DNA of 7,870 bases, taken from positions 1 through 7,870 of the forward strand of contig JAAZNR010000107.1 in assembly GCA_012798155.1 (NCBI GenBank), written 5' to 3'. Of this stretch, positions 1-7,230 are shown in pieces; within the stretch, counting starts at the first letter, position 1, and each line of letters starts with the position of its first letter. The notes beneath the pieces are model-generated. The model was not told the origin of the DNA, ran no database searches, and worked only from the letters and a program-made list of their open reading frames with translations. The DNA is from Thermogutta sp. (GTDB lineage: Bacteria; Planctomycetota; Planctomycetia; Pirellulales; Thermoguttaceae). Position numbers and translations under genes: made by a program.

Positions 1-279
1 CAGGAAATTCGCAAGGTCGCCCTCTTGGCGCGGCTGGAGCTGACGCCGGAAGAGACCCGCTTGATGGCGTCGCAATTGAGCCGCGTGCTGGAGTACATGG
101 AACTCCTCGGCGGCGTGGACACCGAGGGCGTGGAACCGCTGGCGCACGCTGTGGAAGTGACCAACGTCTTCCGCGAGGATCGCGTCGTTCCCAGCTTGGA
201 TCGCGAGTCGGCCCTGGCCAATGCCCCGCATCGGGACGAAGAGTGCTATCGCGTGCCCGCCGTGCTGGGCGAAGCCTGA
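1..279 (+). CDS. gatC: Glu/Asp-tRNA(Gln/Asn) amidotransferase subunit C (5' end cut off)
   Basis: GatC is the small subunit that wraps around and stabilises the GatA-GatB pair in the transamidosome, which amidates Glu-tRNA(Gln) and/or Asp-tRNA(Asn). The frame is open from base 1 and reads [18 protein letters not shown], the usual GatC N-terminal helix. The true start codon therefore lies a few codons before the window. A TTG at 25 is in frame, but starting there would cut into this conserved helix. The 92 visible residues are close to the family length of about 95. Further conserved traits are the VEPLAH stretch, the NVFREDRV segment and the C-terminal YRVPAVL. gatA follows after 89 nt, consistent with one operon. 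No promoter is visible because it would lie upstream. Confidence 0.93.
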   Translation, partial: QEIRKVALLARLELTPEETRLMASQLSRVLEYMELLGGVDTEGVEPLAHAVEVTNVFREDRVVPSLDRESALANAPHRDEECYRVPAVLGEA

Positions 280-368
280 ACGCCGCGGGAGGCGGGGCAA
301 CGGCCGCCGTCGGCGGGAGCGTCCGTGCCGCAATCGCAGGGGCATCGAGCAGGATCGGATGGAACGAC

Positions 369-1940
369 ATGGCATCGTTGTGTGAACTGACGGCCGCCGA
401 ACTGTCCGGCCGGCTGCGCCGCGGGGAGTGCTCGGCCGTGGAGGTCGCCCGGGCATGTCTGGATCGCATCGCCGCGGAAGACGCCGCGGTGGGCGCCTTT
501 CTCTCCGTCGAGCCGGAATGGGCTTTGGCCCAGGCCGAGGCCGTCGATCGCCGCCGCCGTGCCGGCGAAACGCTGGGGCCTTTGGCCGGCATCCCCGTCG
601 CGATCAAGGACAACTTGTGCGTGCAGGGCCGGGTTACGAGCTGCGCCTCGCGGATGCTGGCGAACTTCCGTTCGCCCTACCATGCCACGGTCGTGGAACG
701 CCTGCTGTCGGCGGGGGCGGTCATCGTGGGCAAGACCAACCTGGACGAGTTCGCCATGGGCGGATCGACGGAAACCTCCGCCTTTCACCCCACGCGAAAC
801 CCTTGGGACGCCGCCCGCATCCCCGGCGGTTCCAGCGGCGGATCGGCCGCCTCCGTCGCCGCCCGAATGGTGCCCCTCTCCGTGGGTTCCGACACCGGCG
901 GTTCCATCCGCCAGCCGGCGGCCCTGTGCGGCATCTCCGGCCTGAAGCCCACCTACGGCCGCGTCAGCCGGTTCGGGTTGGTGGCCTTCGCCAGCAGCCT
1001 GGATCAGATCGGGCCGCTGGCCCAGTCGGCCGAGGACTGCGCCCTGCTTCTGGAGACCTTGGCCGGACACGATCCCCGCGACTCCACCTCGCTGGATCGC
1101 CCCGTGCCGAGCTACACCTCCGAACTGGAAGGCTCGCTGGAGGGCCTCCGCATCGGTTGGGTGCCCGACCATTTCACCGAAGGCCTGGACCCCGAGGTGG
1201 CCGAGGCCGTCCGCGAGGCGTTGCGGGCGTATGAAGGGCTGGGGGCCGAGCTGGTCGAGGTCTCGCTGCCGCACGCCCGATTCGCCGTGGCCGCCTATTA
1301 CATCATCGCCCCCAGCGAGGCCTCCAGCAACTTGGCCCGCTACGACGGCGTCCACTACGGCTACCGCACGGACGAAAAGGCGATGTCGGCGGAGCTGGAG
1401 GAAGAGCGGCGGGCATTGCAAGCGGCGGGCGACGCCCAAGCCCTGGAGGAGATGGACTCGGCCTTGGTGCGACTCTATCGCCGAACCCGCGCGGAGGGCT
1501 TCGGCGCGGAGGTCAAGCGGCGGATCATGCTGGGGACCTACGCCCTCAGCGCCGGCTATTACGAGGCCTATTACCTCAAGGCCCTGAAGGTGCGGCGCTT
1601 GATCCGCGAGGACTACGACCGGGCCTTCGCCAAAGTCGACGTGATCGCCGGCCCGGTCACGCCCGCCCCCGCTTTCCGCCTCGGCGAAAAGCTCAGCGAC
1701 CCCCTGGCGATGTACCTGTTCGACCTGTACACGGTGGGCGCCAATTTGGCCGGGCTGCCCGCCCTCTCGATCCCCTGCGGGTTCAGCCGGGAGGGCCTGC
1801 CCATCGGCTTGCACCTGCAAGCCCCGGCCTTAGAGGAGGGGCGTCTGCTGCGGGCGGCGCACGCCTTGCAGCAGATCACGGACCGGCACCGCCGCCGCCC
1901 CGCCTCCCCCGGCCCCGGCGGGACGGAAATTCGCGGTTGA
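369..1940 (+). CDS. gatA: Glu/Asp-tRNA(Gln/Asn) amidotransferase subunit A
   Basis: GatA is the glutaminase subunit. It releases ammonia from glutamine and channels it to GatB, in the cytoplasm. It belongs to the amidase-signature family with a Ser-cisSer-Lys triad. With the ATG at 369 as residue 1, the triad falls at Lys80 (VAIKDN), Ser155 (in GGSSGGS) and Ser179 ([10 protein letters not shown]), one residue off the well-studied Staphylococcus aureus numbering. The product is 523 residues, somewhat longer than the typical 480-490. Part of the excess is a charged segment at about residues 336-365 between HYGYRT and [11 protein letters not shown], and part is a loose Arg/Pro/Gly tail after QQITDRH. 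The frame stays open upstream to 243, but that stretch overlaps gatC and is low-complexity Ala/Gly, so the ATG is preferred. Its ribosome-binding site is weak. The stop is 11 nt before gatB. Confidence 0.96.
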   Translation: MASLCELTAAELSGRLRRGECSAVEVARACLDRIAAEDAAVGAFLSVEPEWALAQAEAVDRRRRAGETLGPLAGIPVAIKDNLCVQGRVTSCASRMLANFRSPYHATVVERLLSAGAVIVGKTNLDEFAMGGSTETSAFHPTRNPWDAARIPGGSSGGSAASVAARMVPLSVGSDTGGSIRQPAALCGISGLKPTYGRVSRFGLVAFASSLDQIGPLAQSAEDCALLLETLAGHDPRDSTSLDRPVPSYTSELEGSLEGLRIGWVPDHFTEGLDPEVAEAVREALRAYEGLGAELVEVSLPHARFAVAAYYIIAPSEASSNLARYDGVHYGYRTDEKAMSAELEEERRALQAAGDAQALEEMDSALVRLYRRTRAEGFGAEVKRRIMLGTYALSAGYYEAYYLKALKVRRLIREDYDRAFAKVDVIAGPVTPAPAFRLGEKLSDPLAMYLFDLYTVGANLAGLPALSIPCGFSREGLPIGLHLQAPALEEGRLLRAAHALQQITDRHRRRPASPGPGGTEIRG

Positions 1941-1945
1941 AGGAG
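1940..1945 (+). promoter_or_regulatory. Ribosome binding site of gatB
   Basis: AAGGAG sits 6 nt before a GTG at 1952 and decides the gatB start. A TTG at 1937, overlapping the gatA stop, is in the same frame. It would lie before this site and would add five residues (MKEKG) that are not typical of GatB. Confidence 0.7.
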
Positions 1946-1951
1946 AAGGGC

Positions 1952-3421
1952 GTGTCATCGTCACCGTACACGATCGTGGTGGGCCTGGAAGTCCACGTGC
2001 AGTTGCTGACCGAGAGCAAGCTCTTTTGCGGCTGCTCGACGAAATTCGGGGCCCCGCCCAACACGCAGACCTGCCCCGTCTGCATCGGCATGCCGGGGGT
2101 CTTGCCGGTGATGAATCGCAAGGCCTTTCGCCTGGCCCTCAAGGCCGCCGCCGCGCTGCACTGCCGCATCGCTTCCTTCACCAAGTGGGACCGCAAGAAT
2201 TACTACTATCCCGACTTGCCCAAGGGCTACCAGATCAGCCAATACGACCTCCCCCTGTGCCGCGAAGGTTGGCTGGACGTGCCGGGCGAAGACGGCGAGG
2301 AGGAGCGCCGCATTCGCATCATCCGCGTGCATTTGGAGGAGGACGCTGGCAAGAGCCTGCACGACGAACAGGCCGGCCGGGCCGACAGCCGCATCGACCT
2401 CAACCGCGCCGGGACGCCCCTCTTGGAGATCGTGACCCATCCCGACATCCGCTCCCCCGCCGAGGCCAAGGCCTTCTTGCAAGAGCTGAAACTGCTGCTC
2501 AATTACCTGGAGGTCTCCGACTGCAACATGCAGGAGGGGAGCCTCCGCGTGGATGCCAATATCAACTTGCACATCCCCACGCCGGACGGGACCGCCGCCA
2601 CGCCGATCGTGGAAGTGAAGAACATGAACAGCTTTCGGGCCGTGGAAAAGGCCCTGGCCTACGAGGCCGTGCGGCAGTGGCAGGCCTTTCAGGAGACCGG
2701 CCGCAAGTTGGGCGAGGTACCCAAGCAGACCCGCGGCTGGGACGAGCACGCGGAAGTCACCCGCCCCCAGCGATCCAAGGAGGAGTCCAGCGACTATCGC
2801 TACTTCCCCGAACCGGACCTGGTGCCGGTCACCGTCACTCAGGCGGAGATCGACGAGGCGGAGGCGTCGCTGGGCGAATTGCCCGCCGATCTGCGGCGGC
2901 GGCTGCGGCAGGAGTACGGCCTGAACGCCTACGACGCCGAGGTGCTGGTGAATCAAGGTCGCCCCGCCGTGGAATACTTCCGGCGGCTGGCGGCGGCCTC
3001 CGGCGACGCCAAGGCGGCCGCCAACTGGATCCAGCAGGACGTGCTCCGCGTCCTCAACGAGCGGCAAATCGCGATCACCCGGTTTCCCGTCGCGGCGGAG
3101 GCCCTGGGCGAAGTCTTGCGGATGGTCCGCGGCGGCCGTTTGGATACGCTCAAGGGCCGCCAAGTCCTCGCCCACATGTTGCAATACGGCGTTGCCCCCC
3201 AAGAGGCCGTGGATGCCTTGGGTTTCGAGGAAGTGGACGACGGCGAGTTGCGGGCCTTGTGCCGGGAACTGGTGGCCGCCAACCCCAAGGTGATCGCCGA
3301 GGTTCGGGCGGGGAAGGAAAAGGCCCTCGGCAGCCTCGTCGGCCAAGCCAAGAAACGCAACCCCAACGTCAATCCGGCTCGGGTCAAGGAAATCTGCCTG
3401 GAACTGATCGCGCGGACCTGA
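1952..3421 (+). CDS. gatB: Glu/Asp-tRNA(Gln/Asn) amidotransferase subunit B
   Basis: GatB is the kinase/amidotransferase and tRNA-binding subunit. It phosphorylates the Glu or Asp carried on the mischarged tRNA and replaces the phosphate with ammonia from GatA. The 489-residue product from the GTG start has the normal length. The N-terminal catalytic cradle begins with VGLEVHVQL. Four putative zinc ligands are Cys26, Cys28, Cys41 and Cys44 (CGC and CPVC). Then come YPDLPKGYQISQYDLPL (about 86-102), HLEEDAGK (about 127-134) and the family signature IDLNRAGTPLLEI (about 148-160). SDCNMQEGSLRVDANI and SDYRYFPEPDL follow. The last 140 or so residues match the helical, YqeY-like tRNA-binding tail, ending in LGSLVGQAKKRNPNVNP. 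The stop is 23 nt before the SAM hydrolase gene, so the two are probably co-transcribed. Confidence 0.97.
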   Translation: MSSSPYTIVVGLEVHVQLLTESKLFCGCSTKFGAPPNTQTCPVCIGMPGVLPVMNRKAFRLALKAAAALHCRIASFTKWDRKNYYYPDLPKGYQISQYDLPLCREGWLDVPGEDGEEERRIRIIRVHLEEDAGKSLHDEQAGRADSRIDLNRAGTPLLEIVTHPDIRSPAEAKAFLQELKLLLNYLEVSDCNMQEGSLRVDANINLHIPTPDGTAATPIVEVKNMNSFRAVEKALAYEAVRQWQAFQETGRKLGEVPKQTRGWDEHAEVTRPQRSKEESSDYRYFPEPDLVPVTVTQAEIDEAEASLGELPADLRRRLRQEYGLNAYDAEVLVNQGRPAVEYFRRLAAASGDAKAAANWIQQDVLRVLNERQIAITRFPVAAEALGEVLRMVRGGRLDTLKGRQVLAHMLQYGVAPQEAVDALGFEEVDDGELRALCRELVAANPKVIAEVRAGKEKALGSLVGQAKKRNPNVNPARVKEICLELIART

Positions 3422-3444
3422 CGGCGGACGGCGAGGGCCGCCCC

Positions 3445-4224
3445 ATGAAGATCATCACCCTCCTCACCGATTTCGGCTCCAAATCGCATTACGCGGCGGT
3501 GATGAAGGGGGTGATGCTGTCGCTCAACCCCGCCGCGCAGTTGGTGGACATCACGCATGAGGTACCGCCGCAGGACGTCTTTCGCGGGGCGTGGCTGCTG
3601 GGCGAGGCCGCCCCCTACTTCCCCGCCGGCACCATCCATCTGGCAGTGGTCGATCCCGGCGTGGGGACGGATCGGGCCTGCACGGCCGCCAGGCTGGGGG
3701 ATCAATTCTTCGTGGCCCCGGACAACGGCCTGCTGGGGATCGTGGCCCGCCGCCTGCCCCTCCTGGAGGCCGTCCGCCTGGAACAGCCGAACTACCGCCG
3801 GGCCGTGGTGTCGAATACGTTTCACGGGCGAGACATCATGGCCCCCGCCGCCGCCCACCTCAGCCTGGGCGTGACCCTCCGCGAACTGGGACCGCGGATC
3901 GAGGCCCTGCGACCCCTCCCCTTCCCCCAAGTCGAAAGGGGCGACGATTACATCGAGGGGTGCGTCATCTGGGTGGACGACTTCGGCAACCTCGTCACCA
4001 ACATCGCCCGCAAGGCCCTGCCCGAACCCGCCGCGGGACGCGCCGTGGTCACCTGCGGCGATTGCCCCTTGTGTGATTGGGTGAACACCTATGCCGAGCG
4101 GCCGGCCGGCACGCGCGTGGTCCTCTTCGGCTCGTCCGACTATCTGGAAATCGCCGTGGTGCAGGGGAACGCGGCCGCCGAGCTGGGGGCCGGGCCGGGC
4201 ACGCCCGTCCGCGTCCAGTGGTGA
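3445..4224 (+). CDS. S-adenosyl-L-methionine hydrolase, adenosine-forming (DUF62 / SAM hydroxide adenosyltransferase)
   Basis: Members of this family use an activated water to split SAM into adenosine and L-methionine. They are relatives of the fluorinase and chlorinase enzymes. The 259-residue product shows the family order: TDFG (residues 8-11), DITHEVPPQDV (35-45), VVDPGVGT (68-75), PDNG (92-95), TFHGRDIMAP (125-134), and in the C-terminal barrel VDDFGNLVTNI (177-187). The catalytic triad of the hydrolase type is present as Asp70, Arg77 and His127, with the spacing seen in archaeal homologues. The length and the lack of an obvious insertion favour the hydroxide type over a halogenase. The start is an ATG with GAGGG about 8 nt upstream. 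The gene sits 23 nt after gatB and is probably the last gene of the operon. A functional link to tRNA amidation is not known to me. The physiological role may be SAM turnover or methionine salvage. Confidence 0.93.
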   Translation: MKIITLLTDFGSKSHYAAVMKGVMLSLNPAAQLVDITHEVPPQDVFRGAWLLGEAAPYFPAGTIHLAVVDPGVGTDRACTAARLGDQFFVAPDNGLLGIVARRLPLLEAVRLEQPNYRRAVVSNTFHGRDIMAPAAAHLSLGVTLRELGPRIEALRPLPFPQVERGDDYIEGCVIWVDDFGNLVTNIARKALPEPAAGRAVVTCGDCPLCDWVNTYAERPAGTRVVLFGSSDYLEIAVVQGNAAAELGAGPGTPVRVQW

Positions 4225-4249
4225 CCCCGCCGGCCCCCACATGCTCATC

Positions 4250-4267
4250 CGCCGGTACCATCCGGCG
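4250..4267. terminator. Weak GC stem-loop between convergent genes
   Basis: CGCCGG (4250-4255) pairs with CCGGCG (4262-4267) across a 6-nt loop. It lies 25 bp after the SAM hydrolase stop and about 140 bp past the SNF2 stop on the other strand. There is no T-run on either side, so it is not a canonical intrinsic terminator, and its role as a shared terminator is a guess from position. The rest of the 4225-4404 gap shows no gene. It contains only a second imperfect pairing, GCGTT near 4335 with AACGC near 4363. Confidence 0.2.
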
Positions 4268-4404
4268 ACCCGGACCTATTCAATGCTCGCCGCGCCATGG
4301 GGATGGTGCCTTGAGTGTATCGCTCGCCGCCGGGCGTTGGTCAGGGGAAACCATACCGGTAAACGCCGGGGAAGTGCGAAGGCTCCATTATGTCGTGATC
4401 CTGG

Positions 4405-6336
4405 TCACCCGGCCAGGGGTCCGTCCTCGAGCAAGCTAAGTAAATCGTCTAACGTGAAGAGCTTCTTAAACTCGGAATCCGAGAGGCATTCAATCACTTC
4501 ATAATGGAGCAATCCCTTGACCTCGAGCAATTTGCGAATCCGTTCTTCAACCGTATCTTTCATCCAGAGGTCGTAGACGGTGACCGGCCGGGTTTGGCCG
4601 ATGCGACACACCCGATCCTCCGCTTGCCAGCTCACGGCCGGGTTCCACCAGTGATCAAAATGCACCACGTGGTTGGCCGCCGTCAGCGTCAGGCCGTGGC
4701 CGCCGGTTTGAACCGTGCACAAGAAAATTTTGCAGTCGGGATCGTGTTGGAACCGACGAACGGCCTGGTGTCGCTCCTCATCCGTCCTTTCCCCATGGAT
4801 GACGGCCGCCCCGAAGGGGTTCAGGTGGTGCGTTAGAGCAGTGACACCCACCGCGCGAAACTGGCTGAAGACCACCACTTTTTCACCGCGGGCGACAACC
4901 TTCTCGATAATCTCGAGAAGTTTGCGTAGCTTTGGACTATCCGAGGAATCCGGGGCGAAGTTGCAGATCTTTTTTAACTCCGTGAGCACCTGCCAGATAT
5001 GGGTAAAAGTCACAGGCCGTCCGCCGCCAAGTCCGGTCCTCGCGCCATTCCGCACGGCATGGTAGGCTCGGGCCTGAGCCTCATCCATTTCCAGCCAGAA
5101 TTCCTGCCGTTGCTTGGGCGGTAGGTCAGGGACGGCGTCTTTTCGCCGGACCCTGCGGAGGTAAGGCCGTATGATTTCCCGAACTTGGTGGAGAGGCTTG
5201 CCGTCGGCCTGCAACTTCAGCTCGGGCTTGATCACGCTGAAAATCGCCGTCAATTCCTCGATGCGATTTTGGAGGGGCGTGCCGCTGAGTCCCCATCGGT
5301 ACCGGGCGTGCGCGATGACGACCTTGATTTCCCGATGTTTATTCGTATCCGGATTGCGAATTTCATGGACCTCGTCGAGAACCACGACGTCCCAGTTACT
5401 GCCCCATGTCAATGCCGCTCCCCGCTTTGCCAGCCGCGAATAAGGCACGACCCACACCTGGGGACGCCCCTCCCGTTGCGCCAAACGAAGCTGATGGACA
5501 TGGGAGTAAGGGTGCGTCTCAGCCTCCCGTAACCATGCTTTTAAATGCTCGTGCCACACGGAGAGCACAGTTTTCGGGCAGATGATCAAAGCCGTCTTGA
5601 TCCGTGCCAGGCGAATCAGTAAGGAAAGCGCCACGCAGACCTGGACCGTTTTGCCCACTCCCATCTCGTCCGCCAAAATGAAGCGCTCTTTTTCGATCAA
5701 GCGCTGAACGCCTTCCACTTGATAGGCTCTAAGCCGGTCCGGATATTTGCGCGCAATAAGCTCCTCTACCCGGGGCGGCGAGGAAAGAATCTCCCACAGT
5801 CGCGTCCATAGCTCAGAGGGAATCAAGGAAGGCTCGCCGCAAACCGCGAGAGGCTCGCCGCGCGAGACCGATTTGTCGCCTGTTTTCCCCGGGACCGCCC
5901 CGCGCGGCAACGACCGCTTCCTGCCCACGATAGCCGGCACAGGGAACGGCTCGACGGGAATTGCGTCGATGGAAGGGCTGCGGAGTAAGATCTGTTCCGC
6001 AAGAATTGCGTGAATCGTCGGGCGGAGAACGACCAGGCGTACCCGCTTCACCTCGGGCGGCGGCCACTTCGTTTTGACGACCACAAATCGTGGACGAGGC
6101 GAGCCAAGAAAGTCGCAGTTGCTGCGCTCGGGCCAAATCCGGGTTGCTGGGTCCTGCGATTGGTCTTTGTCGATATCCGCTTGAGAAGGGTCCCGCTCTG
6201 TTTCCCAAATCTTGCAGCGTGAGCGGTACCAGAAGACGCGCGGGAGAACCGGCGTCCGCAGCCATGGCTTGAGTAAAAGCCACAACAGGTCACACACTGC
6301 GGAAAGCAACCGGTTCTTTTGCCCCGGCCTCGTCAT
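4405..6336 (-). CDS. SNF2-family DNA-dependent ATPase / helicase-like protein
   Basis: SNF2 proteins are superfamily 2 motors that translocate along double-stranded DNA and remodel protein-DNA complexes. With the ATG at 6336 the product has 643 residues. Residues 1-190 or so are an unrecognised, Pro/Arg-rich extension. The first RecA domain then starts with RLRAYQVEGVQRL (201-213). It holds Walker A DEMGVGKT (223-230), motif Ia ALIICPKTVLSVW (249-261), Walker B LDEVHEIRNP (320-329; DEVH instead of the usual DEAH) and motif III GLSGTPLQNR (349-358). The second RecA domain holds VVVFSQF (487-493), TGGHGLTLTAANHVVHFDHW (544-563) and motif VI QAEDRVCRIGQ (571-581). All ATPase motifs look intact. 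The ATG overlaps the upstream gene's stop as ATGA, and GGAAGG lies 15 nt before it, so coupling is likely. A GTG at 6420 would extend the protein by 28 residues inside the upstream gene. The partner, substrate and role (repair, remodelling or defence) cannot be read from sequence. Confidence 0.93.
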   Translation of the reverse strand: MTRPGQKNRLLSAVCDLLWLLLKPWLRTPVLPRVFWYRSRCKIWETERDPSQADIDKDQSQDPATRIWPERSNCDFLGSPRPRFVVVKTKWPPPEVKRVRLVVLRPTIHAILAEQILLRSPSIDAIPVEPFPVPAIVGRKRSLPRGAVPGKTGDKSVSRGEPLAVCGEPSLIPSELWTRLWEILSSPPRVEELIARKYPDRLRAYQVEGVQRLIEKERFILADEMGVGKTVQVCVALSLLIRLARIKTALIICPKTVLSVWHEHLKAWLREAETHPYSHVHQLRLAQREGRPQVWVVPYSRLAKRGAALTWGSNWDVVVLDEVHEIRNPDTNKHREIKVVIAHARYRWGLSGTPLQNRIEELTAIFSVIKPELKLQADGKPLHQVREIIRPYLRRVRRKDAVPDLPPKQRQEFWLEMDEAQARAYHAVRNGARTGLGGGRPVTFTHIWQVLTELKKICNFAPDSSDSPKLRKLLEIIEKVVARGEKVVVFSQFRAVGVTALTHHLNPFGAAVIHGERTDEERHQAVRRFQHDPDCKIFLCTVQTGGHGLTLTAANHVVHFDHWWNPAVSWQAEDRVCRIGQTRPVTVYDLWMKDTVEERIRKLLEVKGLLHYEVIECLSDSEFKKLFTLDDLLSLLEDGPLAG

Positions 6337-6875
6337 TGAGTTCGGCCCGCACCTTCCAGCCGCGGCTTCAGCATCTTCAGCGCCTGTTCGATTCTCTGGA
6401 AAGGCTCCAAGGGATAGCACGCCTGGACGAATCGATGAATCACCTCATGGCCGATCGCCAGGTCCTCTTCGTATCCGCGCGCCGATTGCAGAAAGACCGA
6501 TCGTTCCGGGCCTTCAACGGAAGGTATGGGAATCGCGGTCCGGTGCTGCGCCGCCGCTTCCGAGTCGTTACTTTCTTCGTGGCTCACCATCAAAAGAGGC
6601 TGGTTTATCTGGTCGCGAGCCGCAAGGAGGTCTTCACGTTGAACCAGCACCAGATCCGCCGGCAGCTCAAGCGACTGAACCAGAGGGAGGAGCAACAATT
6701 CCGTCGACACATAGCGTTGAAGCCGCTGTCCCCATAGAATCTGCTGCACCGCGCTGGGCTGTACAGGAGACGTGCAGCGGAATTCCCGCGGGTCACCGGA
6801 GTCGTCCACCACTAAAATGCCCGCTAGAAACTTGAGCGGCTTCGGTTCTATAACGACATGGAAAAATGCAAACAT
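6333..6875 (-). CDS. Conserved-looking protein of unknown function, coupled to the SNF2 gene
   Basis: I do not recognise a named domain. The 180-residue product has no signal peptide or clear membrane segment and looks cytoplasmic with mixed alpha/beta character. A hydrophobic N-terminal strand region (FAFFHVVIE) leads to LAGILVVDDSGDPREF (residues 18-32). Next comes a Pro/Gln stretch (SPVQPSAVQQILWG) and a leucine-rich helix (about 59-70). A second strand (ADLVLVQREDLL, 73-84) and a short PLLMV strand follow. The C-terminal part (about 136-170) is helical and charged. The ATG at 6875 has AAGGG 6 nt upstream and lies about 55 nt downstream of a good promoter. The stop overlaps the SNF2 start by 4 nt, which argues that this is a real gene whose product works with the ATPase, perhaps as an adaptor or loader. 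My impression that homologues sit beside SNF2 genes in other planctomycetes is from memory and not tested. Confidence 0.75.
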   Translation of the reverse strand: MFAFFHVVIEPKPLKFLAGILVVDDSGDPREFRCTSPVQPSAVQQILWGQRLQRYVSTELLLLPLVQSLELPADLVLVQREDLLAARDQINQPLLMVSHEESNDSEAAAQHRTAIPIPSVEGPERSVFLQSARGYEEDLAIGHEVIHRFVQACYPLEPFQRIEQALKMLKPRLEGAGRTQ

Positions 6876-6912
6876 AACCCGCCCTTGCGGATGCTCTTCT
6901 CTTTGAGGCGGT

Positions 6913-6927
6913 CGTTCGTCGCGAACG
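6913..6927. promoter_or_regulatory. Inverted repeat just after the predicted transcription start (possible operator)
   Basis: CGTTCG-TCG-CGAACG is a perfect 6-bp inverted repeat with a 3-bp centre. It sits at about +5 to +19 of the predicted SNF2-unit transcript, where a repressor site or a 5'-UTR hairpin could act. It has the half-sites in the opposite order to the CGAAC-N4-GTTCG LexA box, so LexA is not supported. Confidence 0.35.
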
Positions 6928-6937
6928 CCATACGTCT

Positions 6938-6966
6938 ACTCTATTTCCTAAACAAGACGTTGTCAA
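6938..6966 (-). promoter_or_regulatory. Sigma-70-like promoter of the unknown gene-SNF2 unit
   Basis: On the - strand a perfect -35 box TTGACA (6966-6961) is followed after exactly 17 bp by TAGAGT (6943-6938), which matches 4 of 6 bases of the -10 consensus. An A/T-rich patch lies just upstream (6971-6983). Transcription would begin near 6931, giving a leader of roughly 55 nt before the ATG at 6875. This gives the two-gene unit its own promoter, separate from whatever lies further right. Confidence 0.65.
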
Positions 6967-6984
6967 GCCACAATGTATATTTAC

Positions 6985-7000
6985 CCTGCCGCGCGGCAGG
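6985..7000. repeat. Perfect 16-bp palindrome upstream of the -35 box
   Basis: CCTGCCGCGCGGCAGG is fully self-complementary. Its near edge lies 18 bp upstream of the -35 hexamer of the - strand promoter, with an A/T-rich stretch in between. It could be an activator or repressor site, or the stem of a hairpin ending a transcript from the right. No T-run follows on the + strand, and on the - strand it is followed by a mixed A/T stretch. Confidence 0.4.
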
Positions 7001-7069
7001 CTGCGTTCCAAACTCGGCATCGAGGAGTTTTCGCGTGCAAGATCGCTGGGCGATGCGAGTAAACGAAAG

Positions 7070-7160
7070 GGTTTTGGCGAGGAATGACCCCGCAAGGAGT
7101 CGAAGGATTTTTGTCCGACAAATGCCGGCAGCGTTTGCACGGGAGGACGACGCCAAAACC
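7070..7160. repeat. Long-range 10-bp inverted repeat enclosing a small hairpin
   Basis: GGTTTTGGCG (7070-7079) is the exact reverse complement of CGCCAAAACC (7151-7160), 71 bp apart. Inside lies TTTGTC-C-GACAAA (7110-7122), a perfect short palindrome. As RNA on either strand this could close a roughly 90-nt folded domain. As DNA it could be the remnant ends of a small non-autonomous element, although no flanking target duplication was found. Confidence 0.35.
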
Positions 7161-7230
7161 GCGGGCCGGCCGCCACGCGATCGGGGGAGTCACCGGGACG
7201 ATGCTCCGAATCTTCCCCTCGCACGCGCGG

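Noticed and set aside
246..1820. Long - strand open frame opposite gatA
   Set aside because: Gly/Arg/His-rich translation without motifs, exactly antisense to a well-supported gene. It is a GC-rich shadow.
1961..3346. Long - strand open frame opposite gatB
   Set aside because: Antisense shadow of gatB with no family motif.
2026..3444. + strand frame joined upstream of the SAM hydrolase, apparently making a 732-residue protein
   Set aside because: The upstream part is an out-of-frame reading of gatB, rich in Arg/Gly/Pro. The real protein begins at the ATG at 3445, where TDFG and the other motifs follow.
2953..4248. - strand frame opposite gatB and the SAM hydrolase
   Set aside because: No recognisable domain and fully antisense to two recognised genes.
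6337..6420. GTG at 6420 as the SNF2 start
   Set aside because: It would place 28 codons inside the upstream gene. The ATG at 6336 forms a typical 4-nt stop/start overlap.
6212..6835. + strand frame across the unknown gene and the SNF2 start
   Set aside because: Low-complexity Arg/Pro/Ser translation with no ribosome-binding site. It is antisense to the coupled - strand genes.
6913..6927. LexA/SOS box reading of the inverted repeat
   Set aside because: The half-sites are in the order GTTCG...CGAAC, the reverse of the known CGAAC...GTTCG box, and the spacing differs.
7070..7160. Insertion sequence bounded by inverted repeats
   Set aside because: Only 91 bp with no transposase. The flanks show no convincing target-site duplication.
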